Origin: Candidatus Paracaedibacter acanthamoebae
GTDB lineage: Bacteria > Pseudomonadota > Alphaproteobacteria > Paracaedibacterales > Paracaedibacteraceae
Assembly (NCBI RefSeq): GCF_000742835.1
Contig: NZ_CP008941.1
Coordinates: 1,789,690 to 1,853,689, forward strand
Direction: 5' to 3'
Length of the DNA: 64,000 nt
This document shows, one piece after another, positions 27,734-36,302 of the stretch. A program made the translations under genes and the position numbers. Positions within the stretch are counted from its first letter, which is position 1, and the number at the start of each line of letters is the position of its first letter. A model generated the notes under the pieces. That model did no database searches. It was not told the DNA's origin and saw nothing but the letters and a program-made list of their open reading frames with translations.

Positions 27734-28784
27734 GGGGTTTTATATTTGATGCTGCATTGTGCATAACATCAGATGCATAAGCCTTAACAATACTTGAGAC
27801 TAAATGATGTCTTACCACATCTTTCTCATCAAATTCAACAAATTTTATCCCTTCAATTCCTTTTAGAATACGAACCGATTCAGCTAAACCTGAGGTGATG
27901 CCATTCGGCAAATCAATCTGCGTCAAATCGCCCGTAATAACCATGCGTGAATTGGTCCCCAACCGTGTAAGAAACATTTTCATTTGCGCCGATGTCGTAT
28001 TTTGCGCTTCATCAAGAATCACAAAGGCATTCGCCAAAGTTCGACCCCTCATAAAAGCCAAGGGAGCTATTTCAATTTCACCGCTTGCAAGCCGTTTTTG
28101 TACCTGATCACCTGGTAGCATATCATATAAAGCGTCATACAAAGGACGGAGATAAGGGTCAACTTTTTCACGCATATCGCCCGGCAAGAATCCAAGGCGC
28201 TCCCCGGCTTCGACCGCAGGGCGAGATAAAATGATTCGCTCGACCGTGCCCGACAGCAGCAAAGAAACGCCAACAGCTGCCGCCAAATAAGTTTTACCTG
28301 TTCCGGCTGGACCTAACCCAAAAACAAGATCATGGGTTTTCAAGGCTTGCATATATTCTGCTTGATGATTAGATCTGGGGAATACCATGCGACGTTTAGT
28401 GGCAATTGACATACTTTCATCGCCACCAAGCATTGGATCACCTGAGGACAATGGGACCGTTGCCGTCGCCATGCGAATAGCAGATTCAACTTCCTCAGTG
28501 TCAACTGTAAACCCTTTGACGAGCTGAGAATGTAAATACTGAATCGCTGCTCGGGCATAGGATGCCTCTGGCTCAGGACCATTGATGACAATGTGATTGC
28601 CTCGGAGCGCCACTGAAACGCCAAGGCGTTGCTCAATTCGGGTTAAATGACGGTCGTGTGGACCAACCAGAGCTGATAACAAGTCGTTATCAGAAAACTC
28701 TAAGTGCATCTTGTGCGGGTTTTCTTTACTCAATAAATCCTCATTCGTTAAGGGCCATAGGTCGCGCCACCCGTTAATGGTCAA
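27717..28784 (-). CDS. ybeZ: PhoH-like ATPase (YbeZ)
   Basis: It is a predicted RNA-linked ATPase that works with YbeY. The 355-residue product has an N-terminal KH-like region (LTRIEQRLGVSVALRGNHIV) and the P-loop FGLGPAGTGKTYLAAAVGV near residue 150. The Walker B is NAFVILDEAQNTT, followed by GDLTQIDLP. It starts 3 nt after the miaB stop and overlaps ybeY. Confidence 0.95.
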   Translation of the reverse strand: MTINGWRDLWPLTNEDLLSKENPHKMHLEFSDNDLLSALVGPHDRHLTRIEQRLGVSVALRGNHIVINGPEPEASYARAAIQYLHSQLVKGFTVDTEEVESAIRMATATVPLSSGDPMLGGDESMSIATKRRMVFPRSNHQAEYMQALKTHDLVFGLGPAGTGKTYLAAAVGVSLLLSGTVERIILSRPAVEAGERLGFLPGDMREKVDPYLRPLYDALYDMLPGDQVQKRLASGEIEIAPLAFMRGRTLANAFVILDEAQNTTSAQMKMFLTRLGTNSRMVITGDLTQIDLPNGITSGLAESVRILKGIEGIKFVEFDEKDVVRHHLVSSIVKAYASDVMHNAASNIKPHARSK

Positions 28785-28787
28785 GAG

Positions 28788-30158
28788 TTATGAAACGAGT
28801 TTAACACTTCCCCTTACACCATTAGCATGACCCGATTTAATTTCAACGTCAATAATTTGTCCGAGCAAACGATCATTTCCCTCAATGGTGACCGACTGCA
28901 TATAAGGGGAACGGCCACTTAAATTGCCTACATGACGACCTTTACGTTCTATTAAGACTTTCATAACTTTGCCGACACTGGCTTTATTAAAGTCTAACTG
29001 ATGCTCATTGAGAACATCTTGCAATTGTTGCAATCGCTCTGACTTAACCTCTTCAGGAACTTGCAATTCCATTAGTCCCGCTGGTGTTCCAGGACGTATA
29101 CTGTACTTAAAAGAATAAGCTTGAGCATAGCGGACTTGGCGAACTAAATCCAACGTTTGTTCAAAATCTTTATCAGATTCACCGGGAAACCCAACAATAA
29201 AGTCTGAGGACAAAGCAATATCAGGACGCACTTGACGCAATTGCTCAAGAATTTCCAAATAGCTTTCCCGCGTATGCTTGCGGTTCATTGCCTCAAGCAC
29301 CCGGTTAGAGCCCGCTTGCACTGGCAAATGCAAATAAGGCATGAGTTGGGGGACATCACGGTGCGCCTCAATCAAATCTTGAGTCATATCGCTGGGGTGA
29401 GAGGTGACATAGCGGATCCGTTCAATACCATCAATATCGGCCACAGCCCGAATCAACCGTGCAAGGCCCCATTCTTTATCGCCCAAGATCGGTGCGCCAT
29501 GATAAGCATTAACGTTTTGCCCTAAAAGAGTTATCTCTTTTGCCCCCAGCCGAGCCAAATGTTTTGCTTCCTCAAGAATATCGCCCGCTGGACGAGAAAA
29601 TTCGGCCCCGCGCGTGTAAGGCACAACACAGTACGTACAAAACTTGTCACACCCTTCTTGAATTGTCAGAAAGGAAGCAGCACGGCTCACTTCAGTCTGA
29701 GGCAACGTATCAAATTTGCTCTCTAAGGGAAAATCTGTATCAACAACACCAACACCCTTACCAACCTTACCTTCCTTCGCATCCTTGGCTCGTTTTGCCC
29801 GAGCAATCATTTCTGGTAAACGGTGATAGGCTTGGGGACCAAACACAATATCCACATAAGGTGCTTGACGCATAATCTCCGCTCCTTCCGCCTGAGCAAC
29901 ACATCCCCCCACTGCAATGATCATATCTTGCTTATCTTGACGGCGTTCATCCCGTCGATCTCTCAGCCGACCAAGATCAGAGTACATCTTTTGTTCTGCC
30001 TTTTCCCGAATATGGCAGGTATTAAGAATCGCAAGGTCCGCCTCGTCTGGATTTTCTGTTAAACCATACCCCATCGGAGAAAGAATATCGGCGATTCTTT
30101 CAGAATCATACACATTCATCTGACAACCATAGGTCTTAATAAACAGTTTTTGCATCAT
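28788..30158 (-). CDS. miaB: tRNA-2-methylthio-N6-dimethylallyladenosine synthase MiaB
   Basis: MiaB is a radical-SAM methylthiotransferase acting on i6A37 of tRNAs that read UNN codons. The 456-residue protein has IKTYGCQMNVYDSE (first cluster Cys), NTCHIREKAEQK, GGCVAQAEG, the radical-SAM CDKFCTYC and a C-terminal TRAM domain. An ATG pair lies at 30158 and 30155, and either could start. The start overlaps the fur stop by 23 nt. Confidence 0.96.
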   Translation of the reverse strand: MMQKLFIKTYGCQMNVYDSERIADILSPMGYGLTENPDEADLAILNTCHIREKAEQKMYSDLGRLRDRRDERRQDKQDMIIAVGGCVAQAEGAEIMRQAPYVDIVFGPQAYHRLPEMIARAKRAKDAKEGKVGKGVGVVDTDFPLESKFDTLPQTEVSRAASFLTIQEGCDKFCTYCVVPYTRGAEFSRPAGDILEEAKHLARLGAKEITLLGQNVNAYHGAPILGDKEWGLARLIRAVADIDGIERIRYVTSHPSDMTQDLIEAHRDVPQLMPYLHLPVQAGSNRVLEAMNRKHTRESYLEILEQLRQVRPDIALSSDFIVGFPGESDKDFEQTLDLVRQVRYAQAYSFKYSIRPGTPAGLMELQVPEEVKSERLQQLQDVLNEHQLDFNKASVGKVMKVLIERKGRHVGNLSGRSPYMQSVTIEGNDRLLGQIIDVEIKSGHANGVRGSVKLVS

Positions 30159-30588
30159 TGTTTTTTCTCTTTTTTAGGGGGATAGCATATAACTCCAGAC
30201 GTTGATCTACGAGTTCATATCCGTATTTTGCTGCAATTTGACGTTGAAGTGCTTCAATTCCCGGACTATGAAATTCTATAACATGTCCGGACTGAATATC
30301 AATAAGATGATAGTGAGGGTGATCAGAAATTTCTTCATAGCGCGAGCGACCATCTTTAAATTCATGACGCTCAAGAATACCGGCCTTTTCCATAAGCCGT
30401 ACTGTGCGATAAACAGTAGCCAAACTAATATTCGCATCCAGCATTTGACAGCGACGAAACAATTGTTCGACATCAGGGTGATCTGTTGACTCAGATAAAA
30501 CCCGGGCAACAACACGACGTTGATCGGTCATTCTCAACCCTTTTTTAAAACAGAGTTGCTCAACCCGAGATTGCCCCTGATGCGACAT
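30136..30588 (-). CDS. fur: Fur-family metal-dependent regulator
   Basis: This is a metalloregulator with an N-terminal winged helix (LRMTDQRRVVARVL, then ISLATVYRTVRLMEKAGIL) and a C-terminal metal/dimer domain with DHPHYHLIDIQSGHVIEF. The CxxC structural zinc pairs of E. coli Fur are absent, which is common in alphaproteobacterial Fur. It is 150 residues long. Other alphaproteobacterial members of this superfamily (Irr, Mur) are possible, but the location between mucR and miaB and the HxHxHLID pattern fit the main Fur. It lies 7 bp after mucR. Confidence 0.88.
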   Translation of the reverse strand: MSHQGQSRVEQLCFKKGLRMTDQRRVVARVLSESTDHPDVEQLFRRCQMLDANISLATVYRTVRLMEKAGILERHEFKDGRSRYEEISDHPHYHLIDIQSGHVIEFHSPGIEALQRQIAAKYGYELVDQRLELYAIPLKKRKNNDAKTVY

Positions 30589-30595
30589 AATATAG

Positions 30596-31054
30596 TTAGG
30601 CGGCAGACTTTAAAGAAGACTTGCGTTTCTTTGGTGTATTACCCAGCCCTGTATCCTTTGCAATGTTGCTGCGGCGCTTAGAATAATTTGGCGCAACGGT
30701 CGGATAATCCGCCGGTAAGCCCCACCGCTTTTTATACTCATCGATACTCATTCCAAATGCTGTTTTTAAGTGACGTTTAAGCACTTGAAGTTGACGCCCA
30801 TCCTCAAGGCAAACGATGTAATCGGGTTGAACAGATTCCTCAATCGGAACTGCTGGAGCCACTGCTGTCATTTGGGGCAAACGGCCCCCAGCAGAAGACA
30901 AACCCTTTAAGGTGTCGTGAATCATCTTTATAAGATTTGGAATTTCAGCGGCATCTGTTTCTTTTGTCGATAGGTGAGCAGAAACGATCGCTGTTGTAAG
31001 CCCTAGAATATCATGTGTATCAGGGTGCTGTTCAGCAATAGCTGGTATCGTCAT
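30596..31054 (-). CDS. mucR: MucR/Ros-family transcriptional regulator
   Basis: MucR/Ros proteins bind AT-rich DNA and control surface polysaccharide, motility and cell-cycle genes in alphaproteobacteria. The 152-residue protein carries the family region DYIVCLEDGRQLQVLKRHL and the signature GLPADYPTVAPNYSKRRS. The second zinc Cys is Asp (CLED instead of CxxC), and the two-His end is reduced (TAFGM in place of a THHG-like stretch). It therefore belongs with members lacking a normal zinc site. The tail is very basic (KKRKSSLKS). An 18-codon ORF with a strong ribosome site lies just upstream. Confidence 0.93.
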   Translation of the reverse strand: MTIPAIAEQHPDTHDILGLTTAIVSAHLSTKETDAAEIPNLIKMIHDTLKGLSSAGGRLPQMTAVAPAVPIEESVQPDYIVCLEDGRQLQVLKRHLKTAFGMSIDEYKKRWGLPADYPTVAPNYSKRRSNIAKDTGLGNTPKKRKSSLKSAA

Positions 31055-31066
31055 TAGTATTTCCCA

Positions 31067-31123
31067 TTAAAAGTAAAAATTGAAGATTGGTTGAGCACAT
31101 TTATTGACTGGATTTAATGACAT
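31067..31123 (-). CDS. Short leader ORF upstream of mucR (18 aa)
   Basis: On the minus strand an excellent AAAGGAG site, 4 nt before an ATG at 31123, opens an 18-codon frame: MSLNPVNKCAQPIFNFYF, then TAA. It ends 12 nt before the mucR ATG at 31054, which itself has a weaker GGGA site. The strong site has no other start to serve. It may act by translational coupling or attenuation of mucR. I do not recognise the peptide, and expression is unproven. Confidence 0.5.
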   Translation of the reverse strand: MSLNPVNKCAQPIFNFYF

Positions 31124-31154
31124 AAAATCTCCTTTAGCCATATTTGTCAATATT

Positions 31155-31589
31155 TTATTTTATTCCATCCCATCGCATTAATAGGGCATTTGATACTTCT
31201 TGATTACTATTAGTATAATAACTTTCTCTGACTCCGTATTTTTTGAAATCTAATTGCTCATAAAGGCCAATAGCAGCAAAATTATTCTCATTGACCTCTA
31301 AAAAAAATTTTTCAACTTTTTGTCTAAAAAGATAATTAAGACATTCTTTTAACAAAGATAGCCCCCTTCCCTGACGTCGAAATTCTTTTTGCGTCGCAAA
31401 TGTTAAAATCTCTGCTTCATCCTCAATCACCGACAGCAAAATAAATGCTGAAAAGTCAGAATAAGCTAAACCTAAGATGGTTGGCAATCTCAATAAAGAA
31501 CGGAAAGATGCCTCTGACCAAGGCGGATCAACACTTTCCGCATGAATGCGAGCTAAAATCGGAGCTGTGTGTTCATCAAGTCGGATCAT
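31155..31589 (-). CDS. rimI: GNAT N-acetyltransferase, RimI-like
   Basis: RimI acetylates the N-terminus of ribosomal protein S18. Other GNATs of this position may act on other N-termini. The 144-residue protein has the acetyl-CoA motif A TQKEFRRQGRGLSLLKECL (Q/RxxGxG/A) near residue 70 and the following LEVNENNFAAIGLYEQLDF. It starts 3 nt after tsaB, the conserved tsaB-rimI pair, and precedes mucR. Confidence 0.9.
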   Translation of the reverse strand: MIRLDEHTAPILARIHAESVDPPWSEASFRSLLRLPTILGLAYSDFSAFILLSVIEDEAEILTFATQKEFRRQGRGLSLLKECLNYLFRQKVEKFFLEVNENNFAAIGLYEQLDFKKYGVRESYYTNSNQEVSNALLMRWDGIK

Positions 31590-31592
31590 ACC

Positions 31593-32231
31593 CTAGGCGG
31601 TCTCCTGTTGATTGAAAATAAATGGCTTTTTCTTAGAAAACTCGGGTGTTCGAATATAGAATGGCTCTAGACTCATGAACTGTTCCCGGTGATCACAGTG
31701 GTCATAAAATGTGATTAATGCCTGGGCGATTGACTGCTGCAGCAAGACCACCTCAATGCCTGGAATTGAATTCACCGAGACAATGGAACGCCTTAAGGCA
31801 ATCTGTTGAACCTGCTCTAACGTCATCGGTGAGACGATGCCATCCATCTTCACAAAATAATCACCCCGTTTAGAATCCACGACCGCAATGCTATCTTTCT
31901 GGCAGCAGAGCAATACATCTAAAAGGGTTGGCGCAAAAATAGAGCAATTGGTTGCCAGCTTTAATCCCTGGGCTGTTGCCAATCCTAAGCGTATCCCTGT
32001 AAAGGACCCTGGGCCGGTCACAACACACAGTACATCAATATCTGCTAATGTCCGCTCGCTATCCGACAGCAACTGAGCCAACTCTGTTACTAAAATCGCT
32101 GACTGCAGCCCACTTCCACCTTTTGGCAGCAACTTACCATGAACCTGACCATTCACCCTGACGGCAACCGAATCTTGACTACCGGTTGAGTCAAAACTAA
32201 GGATTGTGCTAGATTGAGTCGTCAAAGCCAC
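31593..32231 (-). CDS. tsaB: tRNA t6A biosynthesis protein TsaB
   Basis: TsaB is the inactive ASKHA partner that supports TsaD in making t6A37 of tRNA. The 212-residue protein has ILSFDSTGSQDSVAV at the start, VTGPGSFTGIRLGLATAQGL (the dimer-surface signature) near residue 71, and no metal ligands, as expected for TsaB. It is the first gene of the run tsaB-rimI-mucR-fur-miaB-ybeZ-ybeY-tlyC and lies head to head with ddpX, 14 bp apart. Confidence 0.94.
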   Translation of the reverse strand: MALTTQSSTILSFDSTGSQDSVAVRVNGQVHGKLLPKGGSGLQSAILVTELAQLLSDSERTLADIDVLCVVTGPGSFTGIRLGLATAQGLKLATNCSIFAPTLLDVLLCCQKDSIAVVDSKRGDYFVKMDGIVSPMTLEQVQQIALRRSIVSVNSIPGIEVVLLQQSIAQALITFYDHCDHREQFMSLEPFYIRTPEFSKKKPFIFNQQETA

Positions 32232-32245
32232 AGGAGTATCTCTTT

Positions 32246-32776
32246 ATGTCACTTATTGAAATTACAGAAGCTTCTCATAATATAGCTCTTGATATGCGAT
32301 ATGCAACAGCGAATAATTTTACCAACCAACCAATTTATGATTGCAATCGCTGTTTTTTACGTCCCGAAGCCTTAAATCTTTTAGAAAAAGCCATTGAACT
32401 TGCTGCTCAACAAGGCTTGCGGTTCAAGATTTTCGATGCCCACCGCCCCCAATATGCTCAGGAACGTTTATGGGCGGTTTGCCCCAATCCCGACTATATT
32501 GCGCCACCAGAGAGAGGCTCTCACCATACCCGAGGCATTGCCATTGACCTAACCCTGATTGACCAAAATAATCAAGAACTTGATATGGGTACTCCATTTG
32601 ATAGTTTTGAAGTCACTTCACACCATGGGACTACCCAAATCTCAGCTGAAGCTGCCCATAACCGTTATAAACTGCTGGGCATCATGATGAGTGCGGGTTG
32701 GGATTTGTATATCAATGAGTGGTGGCATTATCAACTTTTCAATCCGCGTCAATTTGATTTAATTCCTAATCGATAA
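32246..32776 (+). CDS. ddpX: D-Ala-D-Ala dipeptidase (VanX/DdpX family)
   Basis: It cleaves D-Ala-D-Ala. In glycopeptide producers this gives resistance. In Gram-negatives it recycles murein peptide. The 176-residue product has the zinc motif SHHTRGIAID (His94, Asp101), the catalytic EWWHY (Glu158, His161), and FKIFDAHRPQ with the conserved Arg. There is no signal peptide, so it would act in the cytoplasm. It is divergent from tsaB, and no vanA/vanH-type genes are near. Confidence 0.9.
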   Translation: MSLIEITEASHNIALDMRYATANNFTNQPIYDCNRCFLRPEALNLLEKAIELAAQQGLRFKIFDAHRPQYAQERLWAVCPNPDYIAPPERGSHHTRGIAIDLTLIDQNNQELDMGTPFDSFEVTSHHGTTQISAEAAHNRYKLLGIMMSAGWDLYINEWWHYQLFNPRQFDLIPNR

Positions 32777-32858
32777 CCTTGCTGTCCTTAAGATCTTTTT
32801 AACCACTTTATGGATATGGTGGGGTATTAAGAGGTCAAGTTTACGATTAGGAGACACC

Positions 32859-33179
32859 ATGCCTACAGTTCACTTAACAGGGTCTAAGGAGAAAATTGCA
32901 GAACAACGCTATGCTAATCAGGAAAAACATTCTTTTGATATTAATGTAAAACGCGATCACACGGTTGGCTTATGGGCTGCCGAAATATTTGGTTATGATG
33001 ATGAAAAGGCTAAACGATATGCCAAAGAAGTCATCGTTGCTGATTTAGAAGAACCCGGCGATGAAGACATCATTCGCAAACTCATCGCTGATTTTGAGAC
33101 ACACGGCATCTCGATGACCCGTCAAGAAATCGAAAAGCAACTTCTGCTTGCTGAAGAGAAAATAAAATCTCAACAATGA
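32859..33179 (+). CDS. ATP synthase zeta-type inhibitor (DUF1476)
   Basis: Members of this alphaproteobacterial family bind F1 and block ATP hydrolysis (zeta subunit of Paracoccus). The 106-residue protein matches the family over its length, from REKIAE/YANQEKHSFDINVKRDH to LWAAEIFGYDDEKAKRYAKE and a C-terminal helix with MTRQEIEKQL. A GATTAGGAGACACC site precedes the ATG. It stands alone and has its own terminator. Confidence 0.93.
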   Translation: MPTVHLTGSKEKIAEQRYANQEKHSFDINVKRDHTVGLWAAEIFGYDDEKAKRYAKEVIVADLEEPGDEDIIRKLIADFETHGISMTRQEIEKQLLLAEEKIKSQQ

Positions 33180-33213
33180 CTTATATCGAGACAGATAGCT
33201 ATAATAACGGAAA

Positions 33214-33250
33214 AGAGAGTTCTCCAATTTAGTAAGAACTCTCTTTTTTT
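33214..33250. terminator. Terminator after the DUF1476 gene
   Basis: AGAGAGTTCT (33214-33223) and AGAACTCTCT (33235-33244) form a perfect 10-bp stem with an 11-nt loop, and a T-run follows. On the other strand a short TTTT also follows, so it may also stop the convergent methyltransferase gene. Confidence 0.9.
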
Positions 33251-33282
33251 ATGGGACTAATGCTCTATAGCGTTTATTGTCC

Positions 33283-34461
33283 TTATTCCTCTATAGATAC
33301 ACTCGTTTTCTTTTTGACAATTGCAACAGCATGAGTTACATCCTTTCCCCATTTCTCTATCCGATTACCGTTTCCATCCATAAAAAAGGCATCTGTCACC
33401 TCAAGATGAGGATGTAAAGCGACCGCATTACGATATATTGAAGGAGAAAATGAATTTTCAGTAATATGTTGCTTCATTTTGAACAATTCGACTCTTCCCA
33501 TGGGGGAAACAACCTCAGATCCAATCATCCGGGGAGTACCTATATCAATTTTTTTAATTTCAGTATCATCACTAGGACGGCTTACCTTAGAAATAACGGG
33601 ATTACCTAACGTTGCTTGAGTTTGATATATTCCTGTAAATTCTACATCATATGCTGCAAATCCTGGATAAACATCCCCTTCGGATTTTCTAGAAGAATAT
33701 AATTTAAAAAGAGGATGGCTTGTATCTATACCAAATTTAAAACTATGGGCACATAGAAACGCTTGGCCATTTTCTGCTAGCAAATCATCAAGCACCGATA
33801 AGAATAATTGATGTTGAACTGGATTAAAAAAATGTTCCAAGTTTTGGACATAAATAGCGTCAACTTTATTTCTTAAACTCGGTTCTTGCTCAAGAAGATG
33901 GAAACAATCAGCCGGTAGAATTTTTAAATGTTCTTTTAATGCAGTTCCTCCTAATCGGCTATTTACCAATTTTTGAAACTCGTTATTAAGCATTTCAGCA
34001 CTTAGATCATTAACATAATGTGTCCCTTTATGACCAAATGCAAAAGGAACTTTCACAGAAACCATCCCTATTGAGGCAGCAATTTCTAAAGTAGTGATTT
34101 CTCTCTCTGCAGAAAGTTGTTTTACATATTGTAAAAATGGAAGCTCTACAGCAGCCAGAGTTCTAAAGGATTTTCCAAAATAGCGCTTGTCCTCTGGATT
34201 ATTTTTTACTGGCAGCATAAAATGTAAAGAAAACGGATTTTGAGGAACAGTCATGGCTACATTTTGCTGCAATTTGCTCATTAATTCCACCTCATCATAG
34301 TGCTTATCTGCAACCCATGTTTTGATAGTGTCCAGTTGTGAAAAATGTGTGTTTTCTGGGTTAAAAGCTGAACTATCACGATACGCATTCTGTTGAGCCG
34401 AAACGCCACCTAATTGTGCAATTGACATAGCCATAACAGCTAAAATATTTTTCTTATACAT
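33283..34461 (-). CDS. Exported class I SAM-methyltransferase-like protein
   Basis: The 392-residue protein begins with a typical Sec signal peptide (about residues 1-23, ending VSAQ). The following fold looks like a class I SAM-dependent methyltransferase. Motif I is TLEIAASIGMVSVKVP (124-139), the acidic residue after strand 2 is in HYVNDLSAEML (Asp152), motif III is LKILPADCFH, motif IV is VDAIYVQNLEHFF (200-212), and ENGQAFLCAHSF follows. SAM is not known to be available in the periplasm, so an exported methyltransferase would act in a host cell. That is inference. It is a lone gene flanked by long AT-rich non-coding DNA. I know no named family for it. Confidence 0.75.
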   Translation of the reverse strand: MYKKNILAVMAMSIAQLGGVSAQQNAYRDSSAFNPENTHFSQLDTIKTWVADKHYDEVELMSKLQQNVAMTVPQNPFSLHFMLPVKNNPEDKRYFGKSFRTLAAVELPFLQYVKQLSAEREITTLEIAASIGMVSVKVPFAFGHKGTHYVNDLSAEMLNNEFQKLVNSRLGGTALKEHLKILPADCFHLLEQEPSLRNKVDAIYVQNLEHFFNPVQHQLFLSVLDDLLAENGQAFLCAHSFKFGIDTSHPLFKLYSSRKSEGDVYPGFAAYDVEFTGIYQTQATLGNPVISKVSRPSDDTEIKKIDIGTPRMIGSEVVSPMGRVELFKMKQHITENSFSPSIYRNAVALHPHLEVTDAFFMDGNGNRIEKWGKDVTHAVAIVKKKTSVSIEE

Positions 34462-34896
34462 TAATCTCTCTTTTTCTTAAAATTAATTTTTTAAAGAACT
34501 ATAATAATAAGCTCTTGCATTTAAATAATAACAAAGCAAGCCATAGTCAAACACTTAAATTTATTTTGGCAAAAAAATTAGTAATAAGCCCCATCATTTT
34601 ATATTTACATTTATCCATGAAATATTAAGCACAAAAACCTGAGGGTACTAAAAATTCAAAAAAGTGTCTGTTCTAGTCTGTTCTACAGGCGGTAATTTTT
34701 CTAATTCAATATAAAGAAAGAAAATAAATTCTTTGTATACATCAAAAAAATTAAAATTTTAATATTTCAAAAAAAATTATTCTTCTTCCCCTCTTTCTTG
34801 AAAGAAAATTTATAAAGGCGCTTGAAGGGGGACAGATTATTTTTCATACATTAGTTTATTATTGAAGCTATAAATAGACTTTCCTTATCCCCTTCT
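34462..34896. other. AT-rich intergenic region, no gene seen
   Basis: Over 430 bp between the exported methyltransferase and sfsA carry no convincing ORF. Long A/T runs dominate, and a duplicated GTCTGTTCTAGTCTGTTCTA-like stretch lies at about 34663-34684. It should include the promoter of the methyltransferase gene, but I could not place it. Confidence 0.5.
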
Positions 34897-35592
34897 TTAT
34901 TTTTTTAACATCCGTCGATAAAGATTGATTCCGTCTTCTTGCATATCACACGCATAAACATACGCTTCTACACCTTCACCAAAGACAGTGGCTGCGGTCT
35001 GGGCATACAGAGGATCGATATCATGGGCTAGATTAAAAACCTCGCAGTCATCTCGCTGCACCACATAGACCATTGCCGCGCGGCCGCCTTGCTTAACAAT
35101 TTCCGACATTTCACGCAGATGTTTTGCTCCCCGTTCTGTTACAGCATCTGGAAATTCTGCTAATCCACTCCGACGCAAGTGAACATTTTTTACCTCGACG
35201 TAACAGGGCGGCTGAGGACCATTATCTAATAACAAATCGATCCGGGAGTTTTGACCATATTTTACTTCGCGGCGAACCGTTGTATAGCCCATTAATTCTG
35301 GAATGACGTTACCAGCAATTGCTTCTGCCACCAGATGATTAGGGTGGGCCGTATTAACCCCCACCTTGACGCCGTCACTTTCGACCATTTCCCAAGTATA
35401 CTTTAACTTGCGATCAGGATTGCTGGCGGGACTTAGCCACACTCGGGCTCCCTCGTTTAACAAACCCAGCATGGCGCCCGTACTGGTGCAATGAGCTGTC
35501 ACTTCCTCACCCGTATCCAAAATGACATCTGTTAAAAACCGTTTATAGCGTTTTACCAGTCTACCAGATACTAAAGGCTGAGCAAATTTCAT
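34897..35592 (-). CDS. sfsA: DNA/RNA nuclease SfsA
   Basis: SfsA was first named as sugar fermentation stimulation protein and is now described as a nuclease-fold protein. The start at ATG 35592 gives 231 residues, beginning MKFAQPLVSGRLVKRYKRFL, the normal family N-terminus. An upstream in-frame start would add 24 unlike residues. Conserved parts are VRREVKYGQNSRIDLLL and CYVEVKNVHLRR near the middle, with acidic residues of a restriction-like active site. Single gene, flanked by non-coding DNA. Confidence 0.92.
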   Translation of the reverse strand: MKFAQPLVSGRLVKRYKRFLTDVILDTGEEVTAHCTSTGAMLGLLNEGARVWLSPASNPDRKLKYTWEMVESDGVKVGVNTAHPNHLVAEAIAGNVIPELMGYTTVRREVKYGQNSRIDLLLDNGPQPPCYVEVKNVHLRRSGLAEFPDAVTERGAKHLREMSEIVKQGGRAAMVYVVQRDDCEVFNLAHDIDPLYAQTAATVFGEGVEAYVYACDMQEDGINLYRRMLKK

Positions 35593-35714
35593 CGCCAACT
35601 CTATTATTAAAATTATTTGAGTTGAGAATACGACAACATCAGGCCATGAACAACCCTGTTGCAATAATCAGGCTGATTTTAGTTGTTTGTTGACCTGGAA
35701 GATGGTCTTTCCTC

Positions 35715-35730
35715 ACGTCAAATTTGACGT
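35715..35730. promoter_or_regulatory. Perfect 16-bp palindrome upstream of sfsA
   Basis: ACGTCAAATTTGACGT is exactly self-complementary and lies about 125 bp upstream of sfsA and 150 bp past the NDUFA12 stop. A dimeric regulator could bind it. No regulator family is assigned. Confidence 0.4.
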
Positions 35731-35879
35731 CAGCCTTTTGACTCTTGCTATTTGGTGGAGTATTTATAACAGTCAATTAAATTGAGAAATAAGTTAGAGA
35801 GAATTCTTAGATCGCCCCTCACGCCTGATCAAGAAACTCCCCACTATAATTTGGCAAATTGCGTTTAATATTTAAACCT

Positions 35880-36227
35880 TTACGAAGCGTCAGGAGACCA
35901 GGCTTCATAGCTTTTTTTAACCGTTGCATTATTTATCCCCCATCCTTTAGGACGGTAGGCAAATCGCGTTCCTGTTAAATTGCGCTGATGATTTTTTTCC
36001 CAATAATACCGTTTACGCGGTTGCGGTGGTTCAGGGTTTGTATGATGTAACCATCCATGCCAGTCCGCTGGAACCTTAGAGGCCTCATTATCACCTTTAT
36101 AGATAACCCATCGACGATAAATCCCCCGACCATTCTTTTTCTTATCTTGATAATAGCGATTACCAAATTCATCTTCACCGATAAATTGTCCGCGCCACCA
36201 AGTAAACAAATGTGTCCCTAGATCCAT
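35880..36227 (-). CDS. NDUFA12-like NADH:ubiquinone oxidoreductase subunit
   Basis: This alphaproteobacterial homologue of a mitochondrial complex I accessory subunit (B17.2) has 115 residues. The family stretch includes WWRGQFIGEDEFGNRYYQD, RRWVIYKGDNEASKVPADWH and the C-terminal SYEAWSPDA. It supports complex I assembly or stability. It stands away from the nuo operon, as is usual. It reads on the minus strand behind a CPBP protease, 75 bp apart. Confidence 0.93.
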   Translation of the reverse strand: MDLGTHLFTWWRGQFIGEDEFGNRYYQDKKKNGRGIYRRWVIYKGDNEASKVPADWHGWLHHTNPEPPQPRKRYYWEKNHQRNLTGTRFAYRPKGWGINNATVKKSYEAWSPDAS

Positions 36228-36302
36228 ATGCCCCTCACGATTTAATATCTTTATTCACCAATATCGCATGATCGATATTGATAGTCCATAGAGTCTTTTA
36301 AT

